Positions 1 to 10,014 of a stretch of DNA of 64,000 nt are shown piece after piece (within the stretch, counting starts at the first letter, position 1; each line of letters opens with the position of its first letter). Where the stretch lies: positions 6,053,112 to 6,117,111 of the forward strand of contig NW_020949602.1 in assembly GCF_900497805.2 (NCBI RefSeq). Reading direction: 5' to 3'. The position numbers and the translations under genes were made by a program. Origin of the DNA: Vombatus ursinus. Its lineage: Eukaryota > Chordata > Mammalia > Diprotodontia > Vombatidae. Under the pieces are notes generated by a model. It worked only from the letters and a program-made list of their open reading frames with translations, had not been told where the DNA came from and did no database searches.

Positions 1-560
1 CATCCTTTTCTTATTCCAGTCAAGACATGGAGAAAGAAGGAATTGCTCTTAAGTGGATCAAAGCAAGGCCTCTTAGCCTTATTTGATCACTGTCCTCATT
101 CTATCAAAAGGGAGAATGAAGTATCTTCATGAACTTCTTAATCAGCTTCCTCAAAAAAGTGGTTAGGCCTCTGCTAAGGTGGGAAGGGATGTAAAGGATT
201 TAGTGATAGTTATAGAAAGAGTGATACGGCTTCTCCTGTCTCTAGGTCCTAAGGCTTTAGCCTAGGATACTAAGATATTAAGAAAAATCATTTCCTAATA
301 TTTCTAAAAGAAGGATCAAATGGACTCTTGGTCTGCTTCACAGTACTTAGGTCAGTAGAAGTTTGGAAAATTCCAAACAGTTTCATGTAGAAGTGGGTAT
401 TGAGCTATGTTTTGAGAGAAAAAAGGGAATCCATGGGGCAGAAAGAATATTAAAAAATGAAAAATAGTCCTTATTCGCAAGAAATTTACATTCTAATGGA
501 TGGGAGAATTTCTGCTTGGCAGGTTTGCATTAAAAAATGAACACATTTAAAGAAGGGGCT
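1..560. other. No feature recognised
   Basis: AT-leaning sequence with stop codons in all frames and no repeat that I recognise. It may be single-copy intergenic DNA. Confidence 0.4.
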
Positions 561-1440
561 CAGGTCACAGCCATCCATCAAGAGGAGCTTTCTCTTTTCT
601 CTTGCCAGATCCACCCCCTCTCCAACCTTCTCTATTTCTGTTTGGGCCATAACATCCTTTCAGTCAAGCAAGTTCATAGCCTGAGAGGCAGCACTAATTC
701 TTAATTCAACAATTAACTCTTTCCTCCTGTATCCAATGAGCTTCCAATTCTTGGTGATTCTATCTCTGAGACCCCTCTATTATTGTCCCTCCTTCTCTCT
801 ACTCACACAGCCATCAGTCAAGTTCAGGCAGTCATCACCCTTTACATAGACTATTGAAAAGACCTCTTAATTGATCTCCTGGCTTCCAGACTTCTTTTCC
901 AATCCTTCATTCACAATGAAAAAAATCATCTTCCTAAAATATGAGATTTTCTATACTGCTTCCTTACTCAAATAATTGTGGTACTCCACTATTCAGGATA
1001 AAACACCAAGTCCTCATAGTGTTATAATGAAACCTGAACCATCTGCCTCCATCATAACTTTACAGGTTTATTTTCTATTACTCCCTTTGGCACAGTATAA
1101 GTTACAGACAAAGTGGCCCATTGACTGCTTCCTGAACTCTACTATCTCTCTCCTTCCTTCATATCTTTGTACATGCCTGGAATGAAGCCTCCCCTCACTT
1201 GTTTCCTTCAAGGCTCATTTTAAGTGCTGCTAAATACTGAAGGAAGGTTTTCTTCCTCAAACTATCGGGCACCAGTGTACCTGTTTCCATGTTGTATCCT
1301 CATAGTAGATATTAACTCCTTGTTAGAGGAAATATCCCTCATTCTGTCATCGTAGTTCCAACATCTAGAACACAGTGGGTATTTAATGAATACTTATTGG
1401 ATTGGATTAGACTGAATTGGACTGGATTTGACTAGATTGA
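560..1440 (+). mobile_element. Old L2-type LINE 3' part
   Basis: The order of blocks is that of an L2 3' region: a pyrimidine-rich non-coding stretch, a 'ccttcaaggctcattttaag' type segment, then a tail with 'acacagtgggtatttaatga' followed by degenerate ATTGG repeats. It is heavily diverged and carries no usable reading frame. The left boundary is approximate. Confidence 0.6.
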
Positions 1441-2880
1441 ATTTATTAATATGGTATTTTGCTAATCCAGGTAATGACTTCAGAGCATTATATAAAAGGG
1501 TCGTGGGTCTAAGAAAAGCTTCCACAGGTCAGTGGAGGAAGCTCACCGATCTTGCTGCCTCCCAGAACTCCTAGTACCAAACCACTGCTGAGCAGGAAGG
1601 AGATTGCTCAACTTTCCCCCATTTCACAATCCAGACAAAAAGTTTTTCTTTTTATCTAACTTAAGTCTTCTGTGCTGCGCTCACATCTTGTGTATTCTTG
1701 TGTCATTTCCTCTTAGCAGAGAAGATATAATTGAATCAAAGGAAAGTCACTAACATCCTTAGTACTGGGCCCTGCTACAGTCATAATGATGGACCCTTAA
1801 TCATACTGTAACTCTGTGGTGCATTTTTCACTTGTCAAAGAGATCTTATTTACCCAACAGTAGCATTCTAGCCTCAAATGAGCCCTGCTTGTAGGAGTCT
1901 GGCAAGAAACACATACACACACGCAGACTGATGGATGGATGGATAGATGGACAAGTAGATAGATAGGGCCTGTGCCTGCGATTTCATTGATAAAAAAAGG
2001 TAACTTCTTGGGTAAGGAAACTCCCTCCAAAAATGCAGCTTGTCACCTTCCTATGTAACTTAGAACATTTGATCCCTCAGTGCTCAGGGCAACTCTCTAA
2101 AAGTATATGTCGGATGGGTGATTTTAACCCAAATCTTCTTGGTTTTAAGTACATTACTACTGTATACTACTCCAAGCTCCCTCTCTATAGAGAGATAAAT
2201 GTATGTGTATATTTATGTATATTTACATTCATGCATTTATGTCTCCTATCTACAACACGTCATATAGTCACAAAGCATACATGATGCTCACATTGTATAT
2301 TTATATATGTAATTCATATGGGTAAACATATTTATGTATATGATTTATTGATATAAACATAATTACATATATTTATATATTTGTATTTATTATATGCACA
2401 AATATCTCTTATAGCCACAAAACACAAAAGCTTAGAAAATGAAGTATTTATGTACAAAATATATATGGAGTGAGGTCTGGGGGAGGGCACTTCCATCTGT
2501 AGAGTGTGACATACAGAAATGACCCCAAAATATATGTGGCCCAATAAGAGAATCCTGTCATCACAGCAGTTTAAATGGTCACTTTCGCGGCAAAAGGAGG
2601 AAATTGTAATCCGTTGTTGGAACATTCCTCCTTACCTAAGGACCCAGGGCCACCAGGGGCAATTTCTCACAATTTCTTTCTGGCTGATTTCAACACTGCC
2701 TACCTACCCAGAAAATCCTGATCATGTTAGCATCTGTTTTTTTTTCCCCCCTGCTCCTACCTTGGTGGTACCTGGGAATCCTAGCAATTTGATACCTCCC
2801 CATCAGGAGTATCTTCACATGCCCTCAGTTCCTGGATGAACACTCAGGCTAAGAAGATATAAAATCCATAACTAGTGCGA
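1441..2880. other. Unassigned intergenic stretch with simple repeats
   Basis: It contains a short CA/GATG/GATA microsatellite at 1908-1966 and an AT-rich TATG/TATA tract at about 2160-2470. The remainder has no recognisable gene or repeat. Short open frames here lack any familiar motif. Confidence 0.4.
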
Positions 2881-2919
2881 TTTAATACAACAAGATCCCA
2901 GAAAGGAACAATGTCTAAG

Positions 2920-3055
2920 TTCACTGTCTACCATTTATTGCTTGGGTGATCTTGGGTAATTGACTTAATCTTAGTGGACCCAGTGACTGCTCTGTGAAAA
3001 AAAGGGAGTAATTAGACAACACCCAAGGTTCCTTCCAACTCTGAAACTGGGTTTA
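2920..3055 (+). mobile_element. MIR-like SINE with CR1/L3-type tail
   Basis: The 'gatcttgggtaattgactta' segment matches the MIR/CORE-SINE core ('gacc ttgggcaagtcactta'). It is followed by 'ggttccttccaactctgaa', which resembles the 3' tail shared with CR1/L3 LINEs. Diverged and partial. Confidence 0.6.
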
Positions 3056-3124
3056 GGTGAATGAATGATAAAGAAAGGGCTTTGCCTATCTTAACAAATA
3101 GAAGGAAGGGAGGAAGGCAGAAAA

Positions 3125-3378
3125 GAAGACAGGTGAGCAACAAGCATTTATTAAACGCCTACTACGTGCCAGGCCTTGTGCTAAGCACTTTATAAATATA
3201 ATTTCATTCAGTCCTCACAACAACCTTGGGAGGCAGGTGATATTATTGGCCTTATTTTACAGTTTATGAAGCTGAGGCAAACAGATATTAAGTGACTTGT
3301 CCAAGGTCACCTAACTAGTAAGTATCAGAGGCTGAGTTTGAACTCATTTTTCCTGATTTCAGGCCTAACGCCCTGTAC
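3125..3378 (-). mobile_element. CORE-SINE / MIR-type element
   Basis: Reads on + as 'cgcctactacgtgccaggc', then 'cctcacaacaaccttgggag', then 'gaagctgaggcaaa' and 'aaggtcacctaactagtaag'. This is the reverse complement of a full CORE-SINE, about 250 bp from L2-like tail to tRNA-like head. Confidence 0.85.
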
Positions 3379-3389
3379 CATTTAAATGT

Positions 3390-3565
3390 TTCTTTGTTTT
3401 TTGTTTTTTGTTTTTGTTTTTTTTTTTTTGGCAATTGGAGTTAAGTGACTTGCCCAGGGTCACACAGCTAGTAAGTGTCAAGTGTTTGGTCTGAGGCTGG
3501 ATTTGAGCTCAGGTCCTCCTGACTTCAAGGCCAGTGTTCTATCCACTGCACCACCTAGCTGCCCC
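3390..3565 (-). mobile_element. Short poly-A tRNA-type marsupial SINE with target duplication
   Basis: A T-rich run on + (the A-tail) is followed by 'ggcaattggagttaagtgac', 'ccagggtcacacagctagta', 'caggtcctcctgacttca' and 'ccacctagctgccccc'. It is flanked by CATTTAAATGT (3379-3389) and CATTTAGATGT (3566-3576), an 11-bp target-site duplication with one mismatch. A-tail plus duplication implies mobilisation by L1. The exact subfamily (WSINE-type) is not certain. Confidence 0.9.
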
Positions 3566-3689
3566 CATTTAGATGTGAAATACTCTCATCAATGTGAATG
3601 TTCCCTCTAATGGTATAGAACAGTCCCTCATATGTCTGTCTATCCTGTGCTATTCTGGTCAATGCCTTCCTATGAGCTCATCATGAGGG

Positions 3690-3850
3690 TCCCAGCCAAG
3701 TACTGAAGGACTCTCACCTCTGAACCTTACTATCTGTGTGACCTTGGGCAGGTCATTTAAACTCCTCAGCCCCCGACCTTATTTGTAAAATAAGTGGCAT
3801 GAACTAGATTACCTTTGAGGTCCCTTCTCCTTCTAGATCTAGGCCTGACA
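3690..3850 (+). mobile_element. MIR-like SINE with CR1/L3-type tail
   Basis: Contains 'tgtgtgaccttgggcaggtc' then 'aactagattacctttgaggt' and 'tccttctagatctaggcc', i.e. a SINE core joined to a CR1/L3-like 3' end. The 5' part is diverged. Confidence 0.7.
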
Positions 3851-3884
3851 TCCTCACTTTCTCCTGACATGGTTTATTTCAAGG

Positions 3885-4135
3885 TGGCAAGGTGGCACAG
3901 TACATAGAGCACTGGGCCTGGAGTCAGGAAGACCTGAGTTCAAATCCAATCTCAGACATTTATTAGCTGTGTGTCCCTGGGTAAGTCACTGAACCTCTGC
4001 TTGCCTCAATTTCCTAATCTGTAAAATGGGAATAATAATAACACCTACCTACCAGGATTATTGTAAGGATCAAATGAGAAAATAATTGTAAAGTGCAGTG
4101 CCTGGCACATAGTAAGTGCTATATAAATGTTAGTT
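3885..4135 (+). mobile_element. CORE-SINE, near full length
   Basis: tRNA-like head 'aaggtggcacagtacataga', then 'cctgagttcaaatccaatct', 'tctgtaaaatgggaataat' and the tail 'gtgcctggcacatagtaagt'. The length of about 250 bp is typical of the family. Confidence 0.85.
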
Positions 4136-4440
4136 ACAACTACCACTAAATACTGGAAGATTTAGGAACAATGTGGAGAATTCTTGTAGTCAAAAATAAG
4201 ATGGAACCATGGGCCCCAAGGTTAAACAAAGCTTGAATCTGAGCCCTGGTCTTCACTTCATTTCTATTGCTTTGTTCTCCCTCACTCTTCCTAGAAAAGC
4301 CTCCTTGCATCACCATCATTTTGCAAAAAAATCTTTCTGTTGTTGTACAGGCTTTGCTGGGCAGTTTTTTTTGGAGGGGGGTAGAGGGGAAGCTTGTAAC
4401 ACAGCTTGTTGGCTGTATCTGTCATCTATCCCTTTCCCTT
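4136..4440. other. No feature recognised
   Basis: Short unassigned stretch between a SINE and L1 sequence. Open frames of 66 and 111 codons overlap here in two + frames, but they run into L1 3' UTR and have no familiar domain. Confidence 0.35.
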
Positions 4441-4730
4441 GGATTTTTAAAAAAAATTTTTCATTAATATCTTTAGTTTTTACATCACCTAAATTTCCCC
4501 TTATATTTTTCTCTCTCCCTTTCCCAGAGAGCCATGCCTTATAAGAAAATAGCTTTTAAGGAAAAAGAAGAAAAGAAAGAAATCAACAAAACTGATATAT
4601 AAAAAACCCTGATAATACATGAAATGTTCCAAACCTATAGACTTCTCCATTGCCCACCCCATACCCCCTCAAAGGAGAGAAGAATATCTTCTCATAACAA
4701 TCTACTTTTTAAAAAAAATTAAAATTCAAT

Positions 4731-5329
4731 TTTATTTTATTTTCAGGTCTGAATTCTCTCTCTCTCTCACCCCTTACCCTCATTAAGAAAGCAAGAAAAA
4801 CGAAACCTACTACAAACATGTATGGTCAAGGAAGACGAATTCCGGACTTGGCCATGTCCAGAAACAAAAACATGGTACCTAATGTGTGTTCTGAGTCCAT
4901 TGGCTCTCTGTCTGTCTAGAGACGGAGAGCACGTTTCATCACAAGTCCTCTAGAACTGTGGCGGGTCCTGGCGTTGAGCACTTCCTAAGTCTTTCAGAAT
5001 GGTTTGTCTTTACAATATCATTAGCATTATATAAATCATTCTCTGGGTTCTTCTCACTTCACTCTGCATCAATTCATATGAATCTTCCCTGGTTGCTCTG
5101 AAACCATCCTCTCCATCATTTCTTACAGCACAATAACATTCCATCCCATGCATATACCCAAACTTGTTCAACCATTTCCCAATTGATGGGCACTCCCTCA
5201 ATTTCTAATTTATTGCCACCATAAATCCAAAAGAGCTTCTAGAAATATTCGTGTACACATGAATCCTTTGCTTCTTTCTTTTATCCTTTTGGGGTATGAT
5301 GTGGCAGTGACATCAATGGGTCAAGAGGT
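4731..5329 (-). mobile_element. L1 LINE 3' end of a different subfamily, nested in L1
   Basis: The minus strand encodes CPSIGKWLNKFGYMHGMECY then AVRNDGEDGF, matching the extreme C-terminus of L1 ORF2p (human PKCPTMIDWIKKMWHIYTMEYYAAIKNDE region). The adjoining 3' UTR differs from that of the host L1, so this looks like a later insertion in the same orientation. 5'-truncated. Confidence 0.75.
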
Positions 5330-5888
5330 ACAACATTTCCTTTCATCTATATTCTGGTCATTGTTATTTTCCTGTGCGTGATTGTATATTGTTTTCTGGG
5401 CTCTGCTTGCTTGTTTTCACTTTTTCTTGTATGTCTATGCTCCCCTATATTCACAATATTCATTAGTTCTTACAGAAGCCTGACATTCATAGGTCACAAC
5501 TCATTTATCCATTCCCCAATCATTAGGCATCTACCTAATTTATAATTTTTGCTCCCACAATACTGTTGCTATAAATATTTTTGTGTTTGGGGGGGGGGGG
5601 CTTTCTTTTTTGATTAATGACCTCCTTGGAGGTATATACCTAGCAGTGGAATTTGTATCCAAAGGTTTGGGCATTTAGTCTATTTTATTTACATAATTCC
5701 AAATTGCTTTCCAGAACAGCTGAACCAATTCATACATCCACCAAAAACATACTAGTGTGCCTGCTTTTCCACCATCCCTCTGACAGTGAATATTCCCGTC
5801 TTTGATTATCTTTACTAATTTGCTGTATATGAAGTGAAACTTGAGAGTTGTTTTGATTTGCACATCTCTCATTATTAGTCATTTGGAA

Positions 5889-6095
5889 CAGAGGTGTCAA
5901 ATAAGCCACAGCCCAGACTCATGACCTTTACCACTCCTGAGTAAGGCCCAAACAAGATTAAAATGTAATTGGAAAATATTTAGCAAAATAAATAAAAACA
6001 CAGTAGAGCCTAGATAATGTTAATATGTACTTTTCTAAGTCAAAGTGCAGCTTCAGGGATCCTTAGCGGCCTCCATTTCTATGTGAGTTAGACGG
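5889..6095. mobile_element. Non-autonomous hAT-like DNA transposon, nested in L1
   Basis: Starts 'cagaggtgtcaaataagcc' and ends near 'gtgagttagac', degenerate terminal inverted repeats of the form CAGNGGTGTCAAACTC. The interior shares 'agattaaaatgtaattg', 'aaaataaataaaaacacagt' and 'agataatgttaat' with the copy at 45045-45265. It carries no coding capacity. Confidence 0.75.
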
Positions 6096-6179
6096 GGAAC
6101 ATTCTTTCATATGGGTGGTAATAGTTTGCAATTCTTTTGAGAATTTCTTCTTCATTTCTGTGGAGCACTTAGATCTTGG

Positions 6180-6440
6180 AGATAATAATAATAAGACATT
6201 AATTTGTTCTTTGACTACACATGGATATCAAACACATTTGAAAAATTTGATCTAAAGATTGTTCCCAGTTCAATCTTTCCCTTATACTTTAATATATTTG
6301 TTTTAAATAAATAGAAAGAAAAGATTTATATTAAATAAATAAAAATAAACTTTAATAATATATTAGTAATACTGTATTGACTTTAATATTGTCTTTGCAA
6401 GATAATTTAAGTTTCATTTTCTCTTAGTAGAGACAGCCTG
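6180..6440. other. AT-rich unassigned stretch
   Basis: Very AT-rich with many TAAATA/ATAAT motifs. It may include degraded L1, but I cannot place it. It ends abruptly at a GC-rich segment at about 6440. Confidence 0.35.
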
Positions 6441-6599
6441 ACTTTATGCCCTGGCCCCTCCAGGTGGGGCCGGCTTGTCAGTAAGCCCACAGACCCAACA
6501 GAAGTGTCTGGTCTGGCCTCCCCGTGAGTCCAGGGCTGGGTAGGAGGCAGGCCTGCTCCACAGAGCTCAGCCTAAAGTAACTGGGCTCCTCCAGAAAGA

Positions 6600-6960
6600 G
6601 AAACCAAGTGGCCCCAGGGCAGGGGAGCTGTCCGGGCCGGAATGAATTAACCGGGAAGAGGGAAGAGAGGAGGAGGAGGAAGAGGAGGAGAGGCGAGAAG
6701 GGAGGAGGGGAGGTGGTCATCCAATCAAGGAGCAGGTTCAGATGCCAATCTGGAAGTGCCTTCCTGGGACTGGCGGAGGGGGCTGGGCAGCTGCTGCAGC
6801 TCCAGCCGAGGGACAGCTCCAAGTCAGGCAAACTTGGTGGGGCGCTGCCTGGGTAGGCTGTGAAGTAAGTGTGTGACAGCGATGGGGGAGGGGGGTACGA
6901 TTGGCCGGGGGGAGAAAGGATAGGGGCCTTCTTAGAGCCCCACGTGGCCCTTGCTCAACC
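6600..6960 (+). promoter_or_regulatory. Candidate promoter (CpG-enriched, CCAAT-containing), probably of FGGY
   Basis: This GC-rich block stands out sharply from its AT-rich flanks and has about eleven CpGs between 6630 and 6946, unusual for this CpG-poor window. It has a CCAAT box at 6721 (CCAATCA), a second at 6745, an inverted one (ATTGG) near 6900, a purine-rich GGAGG run at 6660-6715, and a CACGTG E-box at 6941-6946. No TATA box is evident. A strong donor follows at 6865. The nearest supported gene downstream on + is FGGY (start codon 30628). Assigning it to FGGY is inference; it could equally drive a divergent non-coding transcript. Confidence 0.5.
6780..6864 (+). other. Candidate non-coding first exon ending at a strong splice donor
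   Basis: The sequence 'gctgtgaa' is followed by GTAAGT at 6865-6870, an optimal donor hexamer, about 140 bp downstream of the CCAAT box at 6721. The 5' limit shown is a guess at a transcription start. FGGY genes begin translation in their second exon, so a non-coding first exon upstream is expected. No start codon in this segment opens a frame joining in phase to the exon at 30617. Confidence 0.35.
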
Positions 6961-6980
6961 TTCTGTAAGTGTGCAGGGTC

Positions 6981-7075
6981 CCCGCAGAACACAGACGCAC
7001 ACACACGCACACACGCACACACGTGCATACACCCAAATGCACACACACGAACATGTGCACACCCACGCTCACACC
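6981..7075. repeat. CA-type microsatellite with CpG interruptions
   Basis: Runs of ACAC interrupted by CACGC, CATAC and CACGT units. Open frames across it on both strands are low-complexity. Confidence 0.9.
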
Positions 7076-7169
7076 AGCCTGAAGGCCCCTGGGTGCTGGC
7101 TTCTGCAGAGGCTGGACAAACATGGATCTGAACCCTGCGTGTTTTGGAAGGCCACTCACTGCCCTTTGT

Positions 7170-7415
7170 GCTCCTCCCCCATCTTGCTGGGTTGCTCCTC
7201 CTTTTCTGGTTCTCTCCTCCTCCCCTCTTCTGTCCCTCCTCCACAGTGCCCAGCCCCCTTCCTCTCTCCTCTCCCCTTCCCCCTTCCTTCTTTCCACACT
7301 CCCCTTCTTGCCTCTCCCTTTGGGCCTAGATTCTCCTTCAATCTTCCATTCTTCTCTCCTTCTCCTCTTTGGCTTATCATTCTCCTCCTCCTTCTTTCTA
7401 CCTCCTTTCCCCAGT
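7170..7415. repeat. Polypyrimidine tract on + strand
   Basis: About 245 bp dominated by C and T (CTCC, CCTT, TTCTCC). Frames through it translate to Ser/Pro/Leu/Phe-rich low-complexity peptides. Confidence 0.85.
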
Positions 7416-7424
7416 TCACCGATG

Positions 7425-7880
7425 AAGTGGGTAAGGAATTAGACTTCAAGCCAGAAAAACCTAGGTTCAGTTCCCTGCTTCAGACACTTAAAGAGAACTA
7501 GCCTGGTGATCTCTCTGTGCCTCAGTGTCCTTATCTGTAAAATAAGGAGAGGAGGAAACTGGTGCCCAGAGGGCTAGTGACTTGCTCAAGGCGTGTCTCT
7601 CTCTCTTTCCTTAATAGTTTTTATTCTTTTTTTTCCCCCAATCACAGGTAAAGATAGTTTTCAACATTCACTTTTGTAAAATTTTGAGTTCCAAATTTTT
7701 CTCCCTCCCTCCCTTCCCTCCCTGCTACCCAAGACAGCAAACGATCTGATACAGGTTATACATGTGCAATCATGTTAAGCACAAGAGTCTCTTTCTCTCA
7801 CATATGCATTAAATGGCAGAGTGGGGCCTTGAACCCAGCTGCTCCAACTCTAAATTTATTGTTTTCCCCATTGTATGCTT
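7425..7880. mobile_element. MIR-like SINE fragments, split by an L1 3' end
   Basis: 7425-7550 is a + MIR-like SINE ('tgtgcctcagtgtccttatc', 'tgtaaaataagga'). 7550-7600 begins a minus copy ('gaggaaactggtgcccagag') that continues at about 7810 ('gccttgaacccagctgctcc'). The L1 fragment at 7605-7805 sits between. Confidence 0.6.
7605..7805 (-). mobile_element. L1 3' UTR fragment
   Basis: Carries the recurrent L1 3'-end block of this window: 'agttttcaacattcactttt', 'ttctccctccctcccttccc', 'gacagcaaacgatctgatac' and 'ggttatacatgtgcaatcat'. Severely 5'-truncated, about 200 bp. Insertion splits an older SINE. Confidence 0.85.
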
Positions 7881-8284
7881 CCTGCTTCACTCTCCTATCG
7901 AAATGATCGCACTTCAACAAGATGAACTCCTCCAGCTCAAATTCACATCCTGATTCCTTTTCTCCAGACTTCTTTCTTCCTATCTCATTCCCTCCTTTCT
8001 CAATGATTCCAGATTCCTGGATCAATGGACTTTCCATTGCCCCTAACCCTCTTTATTCCCAACTTCCCATCACGTATGTACCCCAGCGTATGCACAATTC
8101 CCCTCCCCCATGCCCACAGCCAGGACTTTTGGGAAGCTGCTGGCAGATCGACTGATACTGCCATTTTTCGGTGCCTTATCCTGAGCCTCGAGCTCAGTAA
8201 ATCGTACTTAGTAAGGGCTTAGTAAACGTTCACTAAATCAAATTGAATATTTGTGACTATCCCAGGAGAAGCCTATTTCCTTAG
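7881..8284. other. No confident feature
   Basis: Pyrimidine-rich stretch that may be a degraded L2 3' region; 'agtaagggcttagtaaacgt' near 8210 resembles an L2 tail. No gene seen. Confidence 0.3.
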
Positions 8285-8455
8285 AGCCAGGCCTGTGAAT
8301 GATCAGTCCTGGGTTCTATTCCTATTTTTCCACTTAGCAGCTGTGAGACCCTAGGAAAGGTATTTCCCCTCTCTGGAGCTCACCATCCTCTTCTCTAAAA
8401 CAAAGGAGCTGGGCTCAAGATGGCCTCTGAAATCCCTATTGGCTCTAAATCTCCA
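8285..8455 (+). mobile_element. MIR-like SINE with CR1/L3-type tail
   Basis: 'cctgggttctattcctattt', 'agctgtgagaccctaggaaa' and 'gatggcctctgaaatcccta' then 'tggctctaaatct' give the SINE core and CR1/L3-like tail in order. Confidence 0.7.
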
Positions 8456-8925
8456 GCCCCTGACACAAAATCTCTACATTTTAGGGGATCTCAGCTTACA
8501 CGTCACCCCCTACACGAAGTCTTTCCTTGTCCCTCCAATTGTTAGAGCCCTCTTCCCCTCCCTTTTGAAACTTTATATTTGCTTGGTATACACTTTGCAT
8601 TTTTTATGTATAAATTCAGAGGTCTAAAGCTGGAAGGAGCCTGAGAGGTCATCTAGTTCAACTCTCTCATTTTTCAGAGGGGGAAGTGAGGCTGAGGGAG
8701 ATTGAGTAAGGTGTCCAAGGTCCCAAACAGGCATGAAAGTTTAAACCAAGCCCCCTCATCTACAACCAGGGCCCTTTCTATTGTGCCGTGCTGCCTCCTT
8801 AACTGTGTGGCCAGGAGAATGGAAGATTCTTGAGGGCAAGAACAATTTGTTTTTTCTCTTTGTCTCCCTAGCGCCTGGCACAGTTTCTTAAAGAATGCTT
8901 TTTGAATGAATGTCTGCGTTTGGGA
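8456..8925 (+). mobile_element. L2-type LINE 3' part, split by a SINE
   Basis: The L2 3' UTR-like segment 8456-8620 resumes at 8805 ('gattcttgagggcaagaaca', 'ctagcgcctggcacagtttc') and ends in 'tttgaatgaatg'. A minus-strand MIR-like SINE occupies 8625-8800. Confidence 0.7.
8625..8800 (-). mobile_element. MIR-like SINE with CR1/L3-type tail, nested in L2
   Basis: Reads 'ctaaagctggaaggagcctg', 'agaggtcatctagttcaact', then 'aaggtgtccaaggtcccaaa' and 'attgtgccgtgctgcctcc'. This is the reverse complement of a SINE plus L3-type tail. Confidence 0.75.
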
Positions 8926-10014
8926 GACACCCAAGAGCAATAATAATAACTCTTCTCTCTATAGCTCTTTAAGTATTCAAAGTTTGTTTCTTTTAAAAAA
9001 AATACTTTATCTATTTTTAGTTTTCAACATTCACTTCCACAAGATTTCGAGTTCCAATTTTCTCCCCATCTCGTCCCTCCCTCCACCCCAAGACAGCATG
9101 CATTCTGAATATCCCTTCCTCTGATCTTCCCTCCTTTCTATCAACACCCCCCCCACCCTTCTCTTATCCCCTTCCCCTTCTATTTTCCTGTAGGGCAGGA
9201 TAGATTTCTATACCCCATTGCCTGTATATCTTATTTCCTAGTTGCATGTAAAAAACAATTTTTTCAACATTTGCTTTTAAAACTTTGGGTTCCTAATTCT
9301 CTTCCTTCCTCCCTCCCCACCCACCTTCATTGAAAAGGCAAGTAGTTCCATACAGGTTATACATGTGTAGTCATGCAAAACATTTCCATTATATCCATGT
9401 TGTGAAAAACTAACTATATTTCCCTTCATTTTATCCCACCTCTCATTTATTCTATTCTCTCCTTTGACTTTCCCTCCTCAAAAGTGTTTTCTTCTGATTA
9501 CCCCTCCCCCAATCTGCCCTCCCTTCTGTCATTACCCCCTATCTCATTCCCTTTTATTCTATTTTCCTGTAGGGTAAGATAGATTTCCATACCCAATTGA
9601 GTCTGTATGTTACTCCCTCCTTAAGCCAAATCCAATGAGAGTAAAATTCATTCATTCCCTCTCACCTCCCCCCTCTTCCTCTCCACTGTAAAAACTTTTT
9701 CTTGTCTGTTTTATGTGAGATAATTTACCCCCATCTCTCCCTTTCTCCTTCTCCCAGCACAATCCTCTCTCACCCTTAATTTTAATTTTTAGATATCATC
9801 CCTTCATATTCAACTCACCCTGTGCCCTCTGTCTATATATATATTCCCTCCAACTACCCTAATACTGAGAAAGGTCTCATGAGTTGCACATATCATCTTT
9901 CCATGTAGGAATGTAAACAGTTCAACTTTAATGAGCCCCTTATGATTTCTCTTTCCTGTTTACTTTTTCATGCTTCTCTTGATTCTTGTATTTGAAAGTC
10001 AAATTTTCTATTCA

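Larger units (their letters stand above)
4440..6180 (-). mobile_element. L1 LINE fragment (3' part), interrupted twice
   Basis: L1 3' UTR at 4440-4730 and ORF2 C-terminal sequence at about 5330-5889. On the minus strand the latter encodes WWMYELVQLFWKAIWNYV, the counterpart of the conserved CWWECKLVQPLWKTVW block of mammalian L1 ORF2p. A second L1 (4731-5329) and a hAT-type element (5889-6095) are inserted in it. L1-like sequence resumes after 6095 ('gtttgcaattcttttgagaa'). Truncated, frameshifted and inactive. Confidence 0.8.

Noticed and set aside
5010-5201. 63-codon minus frame with a clear protein-like sequence
   Set aside because: It is the L1 ORF2p C-terminus within a truncated LINE, not a host gene.
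6478-7501. Several frames up to 210 codons on both strands in the GC-rich and CA-repeat region
   Set aside because: They run through a CA microsatellite and a polypyrimidine tract, disagree with each other and carry no familiar motif. The region is better read as promoter and non-coding exon.
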